Counted from the first letter of the stretch, positions 48,589 to 61,424 are shown. The stretch: DNA of 64,000 bases from Fratercula arctica (GCA_947846985.1 CANTUZ010000011.1:28701589-28765588), one strand, 5' to 3'. The notes: generated by a model not told the origin, from the sequence alone. Numbers and translations: made by a program.

Positions 48589-51500
48589 CTTCTGTACAGA
48601 TGGAGGCCAGTTCATTCTCAGAGACTGCAAAGAGGATAAAGCTATCAGTGTTGGAATATATTAGCTTAAATACCCTCCCACACACAAATACACATGTACA
48701 CTTTTCCCTGCTAATTGGTCTGTCATTCATTTAAACACGCATCAACTCTGTGTGTGGGGAAGGAGAGGTGGGGAGCATAAGGGTCATCAAAATACTGCAA
48801 ATAGCCTGAATGTGCTGTTTCAAGCCACTAAAAGCCGTCATTGACAGTCCAAGCAATATTGCGTTCAAGACTGTGATGTTCCTGTGGTTGGTTTTCCAGC
48901 TGATGTAGAATAGGTGCTGCCCTGGTGATGGGTGTTCTGGTGTTGGGTTGCCCCAGTGTTCATCTTCCTGCTCCCCATTGGGAGCAGACGTGCGGTGCCA
49001 GCAGAGCTGGGAGTGGTGATGAAGTTACTGCACACAGCGCGAATAACGTGTAGCCGCTGCTAATTATGTGCTGTTTTCTGAGCACCCTGGTTTTACCTTT
49101 CGTTGGACCAGTGGTTTCTAGGTAGGGTGTTGCGGGCTGGGCAGAGGGTGTACAGCATGGAGGAGGCCATGCTTGTTGGTATCCTGTGCAGCAGGTTGCT
49201 GGCATGTGAATGGGTGAGGATGCCAAAGGACTGGAGCATGGGAGTGAAGAAGCGGGAAGAGCAGGAGAGGGCAGTGGAAGAATTACATAGTGTTAAAAGT
49301 ACAGGTTGTGCAAGTAAGGAAACTGAGGGGAGAGACCAGGGAATAAAAAAAAATAATCATTCTGACCCCATTCAGGTGTATGTCAAAACCCCCCATACTC
49401 CAAACTGAGTACAAACAAACAGGTAGGAAAAAAAGAGGCAGCAGAAGTGCAATAGGAGAGGAAAACTGAGGTTGTAGATGGATGAGGAAAAAAAAGGGGA
49501 ACAATACCTCCAGAAAGGTGACTGCCCTAGGCAAAGAGGTCCCTGTCATGCTGAGTGCAGAGTTGTTTGGCTGACACTGGACTGGACTTGTCTGGTTGCC
49601 ACAGTTGTTTTGGGAGAGCAGGTATGTTGGTGTGGATGAAGCCCATTGGGAATCTGGTTGGGCAGGTGCACTCAGCAGACGTGCAAGTCAGTGTTTGCTA
49701 AGCCATAGCGAAAGTGGGAGGGAGTAATTCTTCTCTAATATCAAGCACTTTGCATCTGTTCACCACATTCCGAGAGGCTGGGGTGTGCTGCGTTCGCTGT
49801 AGGGTTGTCTACCCTTTAGCAAGGAGTCACAGCACTGCTGTCCCCAAACCCCAGCTCGGAGCTCTTCTGGTGGCCTCTGAACTGCAGAGACTTCTTCCTG
49901 CTCAACTCTTGCTGCTCCAGCAGCATCCCACTGCTGGAACTTCTTACAGGTATGCTGTATTTCTTTTAAACTCTCTTTTTTCTTATGTAGATCTGTAGCC
50001 CAGATCCCAGCTGAATTATACAGCCCTGATCTGTATTTGTTTGGAGGCCTCAGATCCTCTGAGGAGCTGTGCTCTTCCCCTCTTCCAGCTATTCCTGTCC
50101 CTATGGTTATCCCAGCAGGGCAGGACTTGGCACCACCCAGGTAACCTTCACGTCATTTCTCTAAGGAAAAATGACTCACTGTCTGTTTTCTATCTTATTT
50201 TTGGGCTTTGGAGTCTGTGTTTTGGAGACAAAACTGTCTCAGCTGCCACCCCTTATGTTGCCAGTGCAGTCTGGAACAGCTGGCTTGACCTGACTTGGCA
50301 TCCTCCTGATGTGGGGCCAGCTTATGGTTTTTTCATGAAACCTGTGATATTGAACATTGTGTGGAGAGCTTTTGTAGTCTCATGACTATGAGAACGTTAG
50401 CTTTTACAAAGTAACTTTGGGGAAAAAACCACCTCTTTATCTGCAGCTATTTAAAAGGTGGATATTTGATCAAAGCTAATTCCTCTGCATTAAACGAGGA
50501 GGGTGAGACACCTTTGGCATCTCACTGCATCCCAGGTGTCTGGGGTAGCTGGGGTGAGTTGCCCTCTGGAGGTGTCTGGATTGCTGGTAATTTAGGGAGG
50601 CAGCCCCATGCGGGGGGAGCAGGACTGACTCATTTGTTTGATCCTGAAGACCAGGTAGCCCTGCTGCTCTTCCCAGCAGTGTCAGTAAGGCTCTGGCTTT
50701 ACACAGGGCTTGTTGTTGGCCGCAAATGCTTGGTACATGGAGCTTCTTGTTTGGGGGAGTTTAATTGGACCAAGAGGGCTTGGTACCTCTAAGAAGTGGG
50801 AACTGTGTGTCTCTGATCAGGTGTTGCTTTCAAAAGTTTGACCCTGAGGTTCTTGCTTCCCATTCTGATAAAAGCAAGTTTGTTTCAGGGGTTGAACTTA
50901 ACTTTCTGTTAAAATAGATCCATGGATTATAAAAATCGGGGTGGAAAAGTCTTCATGGTGTGTCTTCTTTGAGCATAGTCAGCATAAATAACCAAAGGAG
51001 GGCATCCAGCTAAAGGGAAGAGGTCGTTCTTACTCCCAGGTGAGGTTGTCTTGTGTCCAGGGCTCCTCCCTGCTCTGGTAGTGTTTTCTGATGTTTCCCC
51101 CTGACCTGTATCTTCCAGCCTATGTTGGATGCAGTGGTCCTGGGCTGTGTTGTTCCCTTGACATCAGTCTTCCTACCGTAGTTTATGCAGCCAGAGGATG
51201 TGATTTAAAAGCTTGGGTACCCATACTCACATCACATAAAAGGAGATTAATAATGCTAAGCTGTGTTTGTGAAGGAGGAACAGTCTTGTCTCTTAGATTT
51301 TTCAAGTAACTGCATGAGTGAATTTGAGATCTTGTGTACCTGCCTGGAGGTCAGGTTGGAGCTGTGGAGGTTACAGCCTCCTGGATTTGGGTGCACAGTT
51401 CTTCCATTCTCTGTTTTCAGTGAAAGTGGTGTTATATAGTTGTTTGACACCTCTATTGGAGGAGAGCTCAATCTTTGTGCCTTCATGTGATACCTGTGCT

Positions 51501-53125
51501 CTGTCTGACACAGTGTTGCTGTGGTATGTGAAGCCTTGTAGGTTGACACACCAGAGCAGGAGAAATCAGAGAGAAGAGCTGGATGTCCTTTAAGTATAAC
51601 TTGATGTTTTGCACGCTGAAAACAGACCTGTGAAGGGAACAGCAGGTAGATGATTCTCTTCTAAACCTCTACCAGCAGCAAACTGCATGCCTGGAGACAA
51701 ACCATGATGCCAGAACAAATTCAGATGGACAGCCAAGGGGGTGTAAACTGTCCACACTCCCGGTTCCCTCTCCAATGTGTGGTAGCCTACATTGGAGGCA
51801 CCAGCCCAAAGTGTGCTTTGGAAAGGAACTGGGGAGATCCATTGAAACGCTGAACCTGGGGATACCTGTCACAGGAGGGGACTGTGGACATGTGAGCGTG
51901 TGAAACGAGGGCAGGCGCACCGAGAGGACAAGCTCTGGGTATCTCCACTTACCTATAGACCTTCAGATGGGTGGGTGAGCCTCCCTGCTGCCGCGAGGCT
52001 CAGCCCCTGCTCCTGGGAGTTGAAAGTGGAGGCGGCTTGAAGTTTGTGTGGTGCCAAGTTTTAGCATAAAGGTCCCTTCTGTCCCCTGGGTGGGGAGGAA
52101 GAGCTGGAGGGGCGATGGCAGCTCCCAGCACACACAGAGGTGTTGGCGTGGGGGTCCTTGGCCAGCTGCCATGGCACAGGGAGATGGCAGGGACCCGTGG
52201 TCCCCCAGCGAGGTATCTCACTGCCCCATGGCTGGCACCTTGTGCTATCTCTTAGGTTGGTTACTGCTTTTTTTAAACTTCATTTTGTTCCATAATAAAG
52301 GGGTTAATATTACAAAGGAAAAAAGAAATAATTGTAATGGCTTCCCAGCTCGCCTCCACTTCTAACAATCGTGTTTCAGCCTCTTGTGTCCCCTGACTCA
52401 CACTGGAAAGGCTTTTGTTTCTGAATCTGTAATCAAAGCAACAAATGTGAAGGTCACTTCCTTGAGATTATATGGCAACGGAAGAAGTCCGGGATCATGT
52501 CTGCCTTCTTCCCCCAGCTTGAATGTACAGAAAACATGAAGGCTTAGTACATACATGCTGTTGAGTACTTCTTGGGTTTCTCCAGTCCTTTTAAACCAGC
52601 AGGGCGTGTGACTTGGAGGTAAGAGGCTATACTTTAGTTTCTGATGCTTAGCAGTGGCAGATAACGTTGTTTAGTGCTGTTACGTTGTGCCCCCACCTAA
52701 ACATTGAGCTGGGAGTGCAGGCGAGCAGGCAGCCAGAAAGCAGCACGGGGCAAGTCCAGCAGGCAGTCCATAAGAATTTCTTTGCATCTTTTGCACTCCG
52801 TTGTGGAGATAAGGGGCTATTTGTTTACTCCCAGCATTTACAGCTGCTTTTTCCTGCCTTTGTGGTAAGTGCTGCCTTAGGAAAGTGCTGAATCCAAACT
52901 TGATTCTGGTAACTTTGCAGCTGGAGAGCAGGTCTGTAGTGTCTGATTACAGAGAAAACCCATTTTCAGAGGTTACCCTTATAGGCTGCTCTGAGATATG
53001 ATTTGAATCGGACAAAGCACAGATTCATAAGTCCCGAGGAAAGGCAGTCAGTGCCTGGTACAGTAGCTCCTTTCAGCATGTAACTATTAAATGTCTCATC
53101 AGTAAGGTCCCCACCCCTCTTGCCC

Positions 53126-53142
53126 AAAAAAAAAAAAAAAAA
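53126..53142. repeat. A17 homopolymer with A-rich tail
   Basis: Seventeen A followed by 'caaaacaaaccc', similar in form to the tract at 39981-40002. No retroposed gene body is recognisable upstream. Confidence 0.85.
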
Positions 53143-54020
53143 CAAAACAAACCCTCATGAAGAGGTTGGCACTGGAGATGCAGCAGTGCACATGGAGCTT
53201 GTTAACGGCTGTTGAGAAAAGAGTCTTTGATCTGAAGGGCTTGTTTTTCTTTCAAAGCAGAGCGGTCCAAATCTGTCAAACCCCGCGAGTGCCTGGCAAG
53301 GTGCTGGTGGCAGGGCAGGCTGGCTCCTCGCCGCAGAAATGTCGCTCAGCGCCCGGGGCAGCCAATACCCACTGTTTTGACTTCTTCCAAAGAGCTTAGG
53401 ATTTCAGGCTGTGCTTGTTTTATTTGCTTGCTCTTTGCATTTATTTTTTTTTTAGAGTTACAAAAGTTAAAGGCAATTCATATGGACTTGTGATATAAAC
53501 TTTTTTCTTTTTAATTATTTTTCATCATCTGCTTACCTAATGTCTGTTTAATGCTGGTGTCTGGGTTTCCCAAGGGGCTGCTGCCAAGTGTGAGAGTGGC
53601 TAGAAAAGTCCAGGGGGAGCATGGGGACAGGATGGGGGAAGTGCTGGGTGCAATTACCCCAATGGGCCGGAGGGGGAAGAGATGCAAGATGCCCCCGGAG
53701 GATGTGGTGCTGCTTGGGGAGGATGGCAGGTACTTCATTAAGGCTCACTCTGCCTGTCTCCTGCCTCGGGAGTCTTCCCACAAACGCCCAACCAAGGGTG
53801 GTGGTGGTGGAGAAGCAAGAAGTGCAGTGGAGGGAATGGAGGAGCAGCCTTTAAGAAGCCATCAAAGAGATGGGGGAGAGGTAAAGAGGCATCAAGGGCA
53901 GGCTGTTGGATCCCTAGGGATGAGAAACTCTTCTCTAAAGGGATTTTTTTTTTAGTCTTCTGTAACTATTCCCATAACAGGGAAAGCTGAGTTTGTTTCA
54001 AGTAGGTTAGGGATGGCTTC

Positions 54021-54039
54021 GGGGTGGGTGGGGGGTGGG
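54021..54039 (+). repeat. G-quadruplex-prone tract
   Basis: Runs of G4, G3, G6 and G3 with single-T loops fit the G-quadruplex pattern on the sense strand of FRMD4B intron 1. Confidence 0.7.
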
Positions 54040-56068
54040 TAAAACACAGGAAAAGTTACCAGCAGCTCTGTGCAGAATATCTCCTGACACTCGTGTTGTA
54101 GAGACCTAAGCAAAGAAGCAGGAGCTTAACTGATTTGCCTCCAACCTCCTGATTGAGGAGTGAAGGTCAGAGCAGGTCGCAGGAGGGCAATCCAGTCCTG
54201 CCTCCCGGTGGGTACCACTTGTTCAAGGGCAGAGGATGCTGCTGCCTCAACACAGTGCCCTTTTCCGGGGCCAACACTGCATTTGCTCCATTGGGTAGTG
54301 TCAGGAAGGCTCTCTGATCCCACAGGATCTTTTTTTCCCCCCAAGTTCCCAGGAGATTGCACTGGTACAAAACATCACCATGGGCTTGTGCACAGTAATG
54401 AACCAACTGCGGTGTCTCAGCACTGCTGGTGATAAGCATGTCTCCACCAGACACTCATTTATTAGCTGTGTTCTGCCAAGGAAAGCAGATGTTGGATGAA
54501 GTATTTCATTGACTTGATATTCGTGGCAGATTTGCACTGATTGTTTCCTATTAATTTTCCTGATTTTTAGGATTAGCTGTAGAGTTGCCTGTCTGTTTTC
54601 TTGTTGTTATTTTAAGTACATTGCAAAGCGGTAGGAATGGCAACATTGTCACTCATGGAATGACATGACCTGTTTGAGAAATATTTTGGTTTTGAATATG
54701 AGACACCTTTATTTACTATAAGGAAAATACTGATGCGAAAAGGGGGCTGTTCCTTCAAGAGGATGGCTAACCTCTCCCACTCTGTCAGGGGGACTCAGCA
54801 TCTACTGATAACACTGCTGGCAAGATCCCATGGCCTTTAGCAGTGTCAGGAGAGGTGAAATGCTGTCTGGATGCCGCTTGTCAGCTGAGAAGTATGGGGC
54901 CAGCAGAGCCATGAACAAGTACATCCCAGTTTTGTACATTGCATGCTCCTGGTAGAGTCCAAAAAGCAGCAGCTCTCCTGTTTATATTTTGCTCTTGGCA
55001 AAGGGCTTTATCTCCTGGCTGGGATACTGTATTTATTATTTTGAGGAAGACTGAATTAATTTCTTCCCTGGGTTTTCATTTGTCACTGTTTTTGGTTTTG
55101 GTTCTCTTATTAGTGTGCTCATAACTACTTCTGAGCATTGCATTTCAGCATTTTGGAAGAGGAGGATGAGATTTAGAGCCCCACAACCTGCTCCAGTCAG
55201 TGGGATCTTTCTAGTGACTGCAAGAGGCTGTGCCTGTTGTCTGTACAAATCAGCAAACCATCAACAAAGCAAGTGAAAGAGTCCCTTAGATCTGCCATCC
55301 CCTGCAAGGACAAATAGTAGAACAAATGGGAAAAAGGAGAACCGCTTGGAAAAGTGTGTTGGCACTTGGCCCTGAAAAGCCACAGTGCCTGCAGTGAGGG
55401 AGAGCACTTGGGCTGTTGCTTTGCCAGATTTTTTTACTGGCTCAGCTGGTGGGGCTTACATGAAAGTCAGTTGATGCTCTGCAGGAGCCAGTTTTTTCAT
55501 CATATCTTCAGTTCATGTGGCTATTTTAGGAAGGTGCCATGCAACCCGGAGAGCCTCCCAGCCCCCTGTTCCAGGCACTGTGTTTTATCTCCAGCTCTTT
55601 GCCAAACTTCAGCAGAGCCAACATTTCCATGGAAAGCATCATCAAAGGGGCATTTTTACCAGCTTGCACTTAAGTCAGTTTTCTCCAGCCTGTCTCATCT
55701 TAAAACATTATTTCTGTGCATGTCGCATTCAGTCTGGTCTTGAAGTGTCTGTCCCCGCCTGGCTGCCCCTGAGACTAGAGGCTGGGACACCCTGAGGTCA
55801 GGAATGGCTCTGTACAGTCCCTGCAGGTAAATACCCCATGGGTGTTGGGATGGGAGTGTGCAGAGCCATGGTGCGCTCTGCAGCCCTTGGGAATGACAGG
55901 GGTGGCACTTGGAGTCACCCTGATGAGGTGAGATGAGTCCTACAAGGTGGCTTGCCATAGCACAAAGTGTTGGGAGACATGGCCAGCCACTTCAGTGCAT
56001 CATTGCCTATTTAACATTAAGCAGATACTGGCTTCTGTTAAGGTTAATAGCAAGATAACAAATGATTT

Positions 56069-56142
56069 AAGGCAAAATCCTGGCCCTATTAAAGTTAACA
56101 GCAAAATTCATTGACTACATTGGAGCCAGGACTTCAGCCAAA
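56069..56142. repeat. Ancient palindromic repeat ('aaatcctggccc..ggagccaggactt')
   Basis: The left arm 'aaaatcctggccctattaaa' and right arm 'ctacattggagccaggactt' are imperfect reverse complements (roughly two thirds of positions pair) around 'gttaacagcaaaattcattga'. The arms and centre match a palindromic repeat that I recognise as widespread in turtle, crocodile and bird genomes. It is likely a fossil MITE-like DNA element. I do not recall its library name. Confidence 0.6.
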
Positions 56143-57058
56143 GGTTTTTTTCTTTATGACTTGAAGATTAGGAAGGAGAGGCAGTATGTCTGGAGACATG
56201 GTGACCCCTTGTAAAGCTGGTGGAAACCGTGTGGTTGCCTTGGAAGGAATCAGGGCAAGTTTATCATGTCTACGTGAGCCAGGCTGTGGTGCCGTAGCAG
56301 GGAGCCCACCAGCCCAGGGGGAAACCTGAGTTTTTGAGCCCAAAACCTTGAATTTTTGGACCCAGAGCCAATCCTTTGTGTTTTGTGGGAGGTATCAGGG
56401 AGTCCAGGAGACTTTGAGGGGAGGGTGGCCATGCAGAGGAGACATCACATGGGGGCTTTTGTGCTGCACCCCTTGCTGGCAAAGGGGGTGGTGGAGAGGT
56501 ACGCAGTGGGGTGCGATGTGGCAGTGGGATAGAGGCATGTTTCCCTTCCCCAGATCTTCACCTGTGGGAGGGTGAAACATTTCCAGTCCCCCCCACCCAT
56601 CTGTTTCCCCTTGAGCACCTCCCACCATGGGACACTGTGACAGGCACCTACACTGGGTCAGGGAAGACCCATCAGTTGCAGACAGGATGACAAGAAGTGT
56701 GCGTCAAGGCACTTTTGGAGACCTATGCAGATTCTTTAAAAAGTTTCCATAGGAATGCTGGTATAAAACCAAACTCCTGTTTGTTATTTTTCTGCTTATT
56801 CCTTAAGGTTTTGAGCAACTCTGAGTGCTGGAACATGACGAGGCTTTACTCTCCCAACAGACACACCAGGAAACTCTGAGGTCATTTCAAGCATTATAGC
56901 TTTTTCCCCTCTTCCCCCCAGCTGCATGCAGGCCCCTTCCTTCCAAAAGGACAGGCACAGGCTTTTGTTTTCCTGAGATGTGCGTAGTTAGGGCAGCTCC
57001 ATATTGCAATACATTCTTGAATCTTATTTCATATTTTTATCAAGCCGTGCACATTTAT

Positions 57059-57134
57059 GGGCCAGACGTAAGCCAGTCGGTTGTATCAAAGTCAATGAAG
57101 CGATGCTGATCTAAGGCAGCTGAGGATCTGATCC
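57059..57134. repeat. Ancient palindromic repeat ('gggccaga..agctgaggatctgatcc')
   Basis: The segment opens with 'gggccagacgtaagccag', has the central 'caaagtcaatgaag' and closes with 'ggcagctgaggatctgatcc'. This order matches a second old reptile/bird repeat family with the 'gaagtcaatgg' centre and 'cagctgaggatctggcc' end. It is diverged, with weak arm pairing. Confidence 0.52.
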
Positions 57135-57943
57135 TAAATGCCTTCAGGACTGAAGGAAGAAAAAACATCTAAATGCTGAGATCAGTGTGGGGGCTTCAAT
57201 ATTAAGCTTTGAAATCTCTTACAGGCTTATGAGTTACGGAAGAGGGGTTGTGGGGAAAAAAAAAGCTTTACAGGAAATTACTGGTGATGCTTGTTAACTG
57301 CAGCTCAGGCAGGGATTTTTGAGATGAAATTCTCTTTCAAGTGCAAGGCTGGTTCTCTGGGCTCCTCCACCTGCAAAGCAGCCCTGCTGCCTCTGAGTCA
57401 CTCAAACTCATGACGACAGGATTTTGGGGGCCCCCCTATTCCGCAGGCTTTTGTGGGGGCTGGGTCTTTGTGGCAGAAGGATGGCATGTCCCAACTGACC
57501 ACTGCATCTTGTGAGTGGGAATATTGCTCTTTTGGTTGTTGTTATCTATATGATTTTCTTTGGCTCTCTGACTGAGCCACCGTGATGTGGCTGTTTCAGG
57601 AATAAATGAGCCAACTTTTACAACCTATGTTCTAATGATGCGCTGCAGCCCAATTTTTCACTTTTAAAACTTCAGGTTTAAGGCTTTGTGTGCCGGCCAC
57701 TTATCTAGTGGCCCCTTTCTTTCTCATCACTGGATGCATCAGTGCAGTTTTTTCCTATTCCTGTAAAAAGTCTTCTGGAGCTTACTCACTTGCCAGTGAA
57801 GGTTAATTTCCTGTGGTTGCCCTGTGAGGAGCTTGTGGAAATAACGTGCAGATCTGTGCAGCTGGGACCGAATCGCTGGTGCCACACTCGGGTGCTTTCT
57901 GGGCACAGCCCAGTAACACCTCTGACCAAGCAAAAGGAATTAT

Positions 57944-58060
57944 CTGGACAGGGCTTTGAGTGACCTGGTTCAGTGGGAGGTGTCCCTGCCCATGGCAGGG
58001 GGGTTAGAACTAGATGATCTCTAAGGTCCCTTCCAACTCTAACCATTCTATGATTCCATG
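57944..58060 (+). mobile_element. CR1 LINE 3' end, forward orientation
   Basis: A 5'-truncated CR1 copy inside FRMD4B intron 1, in the sense orientation. It reads 'tggacagggctttgag', 'gggaggtgtccctgcccatg', 'actagatgatctctaaggtc', 'ccttccaac' and ends 'attctatgattccatg'. It covers the same part of the CR1 3' end as the inverted copy at 7778-7960. Confidence 0.94.
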
Positions 58061-58164
58061 GTCATGAGAGGAAGGGAAGAGGAGAGCTGGGGGAAGAGGT
58101 TTGCTACTTGCAAAAGATTTCTTGTGGAGTTCAGGATATTAAAGATGTGAAGCCTCACTGGATG

Positions 58165-58186
58165 CGGGGTGGGGGGGGGGTGGTGG
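58165..58186 (+). repeat. G-rich tract with G10 run
   Basis: CGGGGT, then ten G, then TGGTGG. It is slippage-prone and able to form quadruplex structures. Confidence 0.7.
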
Positions 58187-59514
58187 TTTTAAAGCTTCCA
58201 GAAATTCATATTGACATGGATGCAGGACCTCGGCACAGCCATCCTGCCCCTGGGCTGCTTGCAGTTACCCATTGGTGCAACGCGGTTGTGCCAGAAGCAT
58301 GTGGATGTGGGCTGCTGGTGCCCAAATCATGGCCCAGCCCAAAGAAGAGCAGCTGGTATGCATGCATGGACCTCTGAGCATTTTGGTGGTAGAAACAGTT
58401 CCCAATTTTGTCTCAACTATGTGCTGTTTATGTATAATTCTCTCTTACTTTGGCCACAGAGTTGTTAGGGTTTGGTGGTTTTTTTGGCTTTCCCTGCTAG
58501 TGAAGACTCCAGAGCTTCTTAAAACAAAAAACGCTTAAAATAGGAGTTAGTGACAGATATGGCCAGCTACACCAAGCGATGTCTCTGTAATTTGCCCAGT
58601 TCTGGGAGGTGAAATCTGGTCTGGAGGGAGTGCAACACGTTTGGGTTTTCATCTGACCCAAGCCCTTCTTGACTTCCCATTCCTAAACTATGGTATTCTG
58701 TCAGCTTTTTTTTAAGCATAATTTTTTTGAGCTTTCCTGTTTACACCCTAATTACTTTTTTCTTTTTCTTATTTTTTCCTAAGTGGATGACACACATGGA
58801 TGTCTAAAAATATTGCATGTAACAACCAGCTTCGAAGGAGGAGGATGTTTCTGCTGAAGAGAAATAGCATAAATATCCTGTATATGTTTGCTTTTTTTTT
58901 TCCCCAAGTAAACATTCAAGCTCAGGATATCACAGGGAATTGGTTTAAATAGCCAAGAAATAGGCTTTTTGTCTCTGCCTTGGTTTTTTTTTTTCTTTTT
59001 AAAAGAACTGACGTTTTGGAATTTGGATGTTTAGGTGGAGAATTTGTCTTAATTTTTGTGTCACAAATGAGATGGAGGGGAAAAAATAGGGATTTTTTTC
59101 CAGCTAGATGAAACTTTTCTGGACATTTTAACCTGCTGTATAGAATTACAATCTCACCCTGTGCTTTAATTTCCACACATGGAGATTCTGAGAATTGTAC
59201 GTTTTCTTCCTTTTTTATCTTCCTTTTGCATTGAAGATCTGGGTAAATCAGCTTCTTGATGAAAGTCTCTAAGTTAGGAGGGCTGCAGAAATGCATTGAT
59301 ACCAAAATATTACATTGGACAGTATTTGTTCTCCTTTTCATTCCTCTCTGTTTGAGTTTATATTGCTTACTTGTGCACAGAGCATACAAATGACTCTGGG
59401 ATGCTGGGTTCTTATTTTTTTCCCAGTGTCTCAGTATGGTTTTGCTAAAAATGAGGCTGTGTGTTACGTTGCTCCGCTAATTTCTTATTGGGAATGAGAT
59501 GAGATGTAAGGATA

Positions 59515-59660
59515 CTTCATTAATTTTACGCTGCTACTTCTTTTACTGGATAATAGCTTGAATATTAGCAGGCTTTTAAAAATAGCTGCTAAAAAGACCA
59601 ACTTGGGGGCATGTTGCAAAAATATAACAAAATCGTTCATTTGTACAGACAATGCAAAAT
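59515..59660. promoter_or_regulatory. Candidate conserved intronic element with MEF2 site
   Basis: An AT-rich, repeat-free block containing TTAAAAATAG at 59576-59585, an exact fit to the MEF2 consensus YTAWWWWTAR. It is followed by 'gctgctaaaaagacc' and preceded by 'ttcattaattttacg'. The enhancer role is inferred from motif and texture. Confidence 0.33.
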
Positions 59661-59846
59661 CAATGAGAATAAGCTGAAAACATAGATACGTGCACATACA
59701 TCTCAAGACTGCTCACACTGCCTCTTAACTGAGCCAGACAGCTGTGCTCATCTTGTGATGGATTGGTCCAACTTCATAGAAAATCAATTATATTGTTCAG
59801 ATTAGCGAGGCGTACTGAATTAAAGATTAAAATGTATCTGCAGGGG

Positions 59847-59896
59847 GCTCTCGGGCGTTGGGTCTCTGAGGAGGAGGACCCCAGCGCCCTGAGAGC
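59847..59896 (+). ncRNA. Strong GC-rich intronic hairpin, unknown role
   Basis: The left arm 59847-59864 and right arm 59877-59896 pair over 18 positions (17 Watson-Crick, one G-U at 59858/59884) with two single-base bulges on the 3' side (59890 and 59879) and a loop of about 12 nt ('tctgaggaggag'). It is by far the longest near-perfect stem I found in the window. It is on the sense strand of FRMD4B, so it would form in the pre-mRNA. The stem is shorter than a typical pre-miRNA and flanks do not extend pairing, so a microRNA is only one possibility. It could also be a chance inverted repeat. Confidence 0.3.
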
Positions 59897-60863
59897 TGGG
59901 GAGTTAAACGTGTGTCTCTTCCCAGAGCCCAAGGAAATATGCTTGTGAGCGGATGTGCTGCAGGGAAATAAATCACACCTGTGTCATCGGGGGAGTTAAA
60001 AAGGAGTCCTTTGTTACTTCGGCTCTAGGAGCTCAGGGTCTCTGGTCACTGAGCTGGAGGCACCCTTCCATGGCCAATGGAAGCCATACCATGCTATGGT
60101 GGTAAAGTCCTCTTTTTGAAGCTCCCCAGCTCATCTTCAGGCAAGAGGAGAGGACCGGACCATTGATACCCGTGTTGGAGCATATGGTGTTGCTGCACCA
60201 CAGTCATGTCACACCTCTGTGTCACTGCGCTGGGACAATACAGGGCCAGGGGAAGGTCATTGACACTCCAAAGTTTGTGAGGTGGTCTTGCAGCTGCGAG
60301 GGCCTCTGAAGCTTTTGGTTCTGCCCCCTGTACGAACGAGGCTTGGAAAATGTGAGTATTGTCTTGTATATAGGAGCCCTGTCTGCACAGAGGGGAAACT
60401 CCATGTGAGGAGAGAGCTGTCTCCTGGAGATGACCCCTCTGGGGGGTGACATTCCTGATGCAGGATGGGCTTGTGTTGCTCTGTGATAGTAATTGGGAGT
60501 AATTTGCTTCTGATTGTGTTTCTAAGTATGGAGTAAGCCAAGTGAAGTGCTCTCTGCCCCATCAGGAATGGGGTGGGGATACTTGGCGAGAGCTCTTCAA
60601 CAGCTGCAGAAACCAGGGCGCTGGTTGCTGAAGCTGTGGGTCTGCAAGAGGAGGATAAGGGCTGATGTTTGGACTGTCCTGGTTACCACCGCTTCGTTTA
60701 GCGACTGGAGCCTGCAAATGCAAAGCTGGTAGTCACCCTGGTACATTTGTGTTCCTCGACCGAGCTGTGGTGCCACACAGTGAGTATCCATGTTGTGCCC
60801 CTCAGCCCAGATGGAGAAGGCATCTTGGCAGGGATGTAGCCCTCAGGTGTGCATGCATGGGCT

Positions 60864-60931
60864 GGGGGGGGGGCGCAGAGGGATGCAAGCAGCAAATAGA
60901 AAGGGCTCCAGAGACACCCCCCCACCCCCCC
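60864..60931. repeat. G10 tract facing a C-rich tract
   Basis: Ten G at 60864-60873 are followed about 45 nt later by two C runs (about 60917-60931). The two tracts are complementary and could fold back on each other or form quadruplex or i-motif structures. No gene is adjacent within the intron. Confidence 0.6.
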
Positions 60932-61249
60932 TTCTTCCTTGAGCTATAGGCAGCAGCAGACACTTCATGGCCCTGGACAATACTGTCATGTCCCACCATG
61001 CAACAGAGTGTTCCTGGGGTGACACGAGCCCATCGCCACATGGGGATGTGAACGGGAGCTGACAGGTTTGTCACAGGAACAGCATTTCACCATGCTTTGT
61101 TACCAAACAACCTGGTGTCTTCTGCACCTTCTTGATTGAGCTTTCCAGTACTCCGGGAAGCAGCTGTATGATTTCTTCTGAGGTGAGATTCGTGGAGACT
61201 TAGGTCCTAAATGTTATCTGTATCTATATCTGTAAATCAGACTTTTAAT

Positions 61250-61400
61250 CTGTGTCCTTATGTTTTCTCATCAATAAAATCAGGGATAATTATATCTTGC
61301 CTATCTTCAGGGGTGTCAGGAGGTTTAATTACTTCTAAGGTGCTTTGCAATTACTTTCAATAGCTGAATAGAAGCACAGATTATGGTTAGTATTTTATGT
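61250..61400 (+). mobile_element. MIR-like SINE remnant (3' part)
   Basis: Ordered matches to the 3' half of an amniote MIR-type SINE: 'ctcatcaataaaatcaggga', 'taattatatcttgcctatct', 'caggggtgtcaggaggttta' and 'ttacttctaaggtgctttgc', then 'gcacagattatggttagtat'. These parallel 'catctgtaaaatggggataa', 'cacaggggtgttgtgaggat' and 'gtaaagcgctttga' in the family. The 5' part is not recognisable. Confidence 0.62.
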
Positions 61401-61424
61401 TTTAATCTTCCTGGCAACCTTCCT

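Noticed and set aside
49285..49345. 'taaggaaactgaggg' as an inverted MIR-like 3' part
   Set aside because: A single short word without ordered flanking matches.
58922..59389. 155-codon minus-strand frame, Lys-rich
   Set aside because: Its lysines come from T-rich runs on the plus strand; no homology is recognised.
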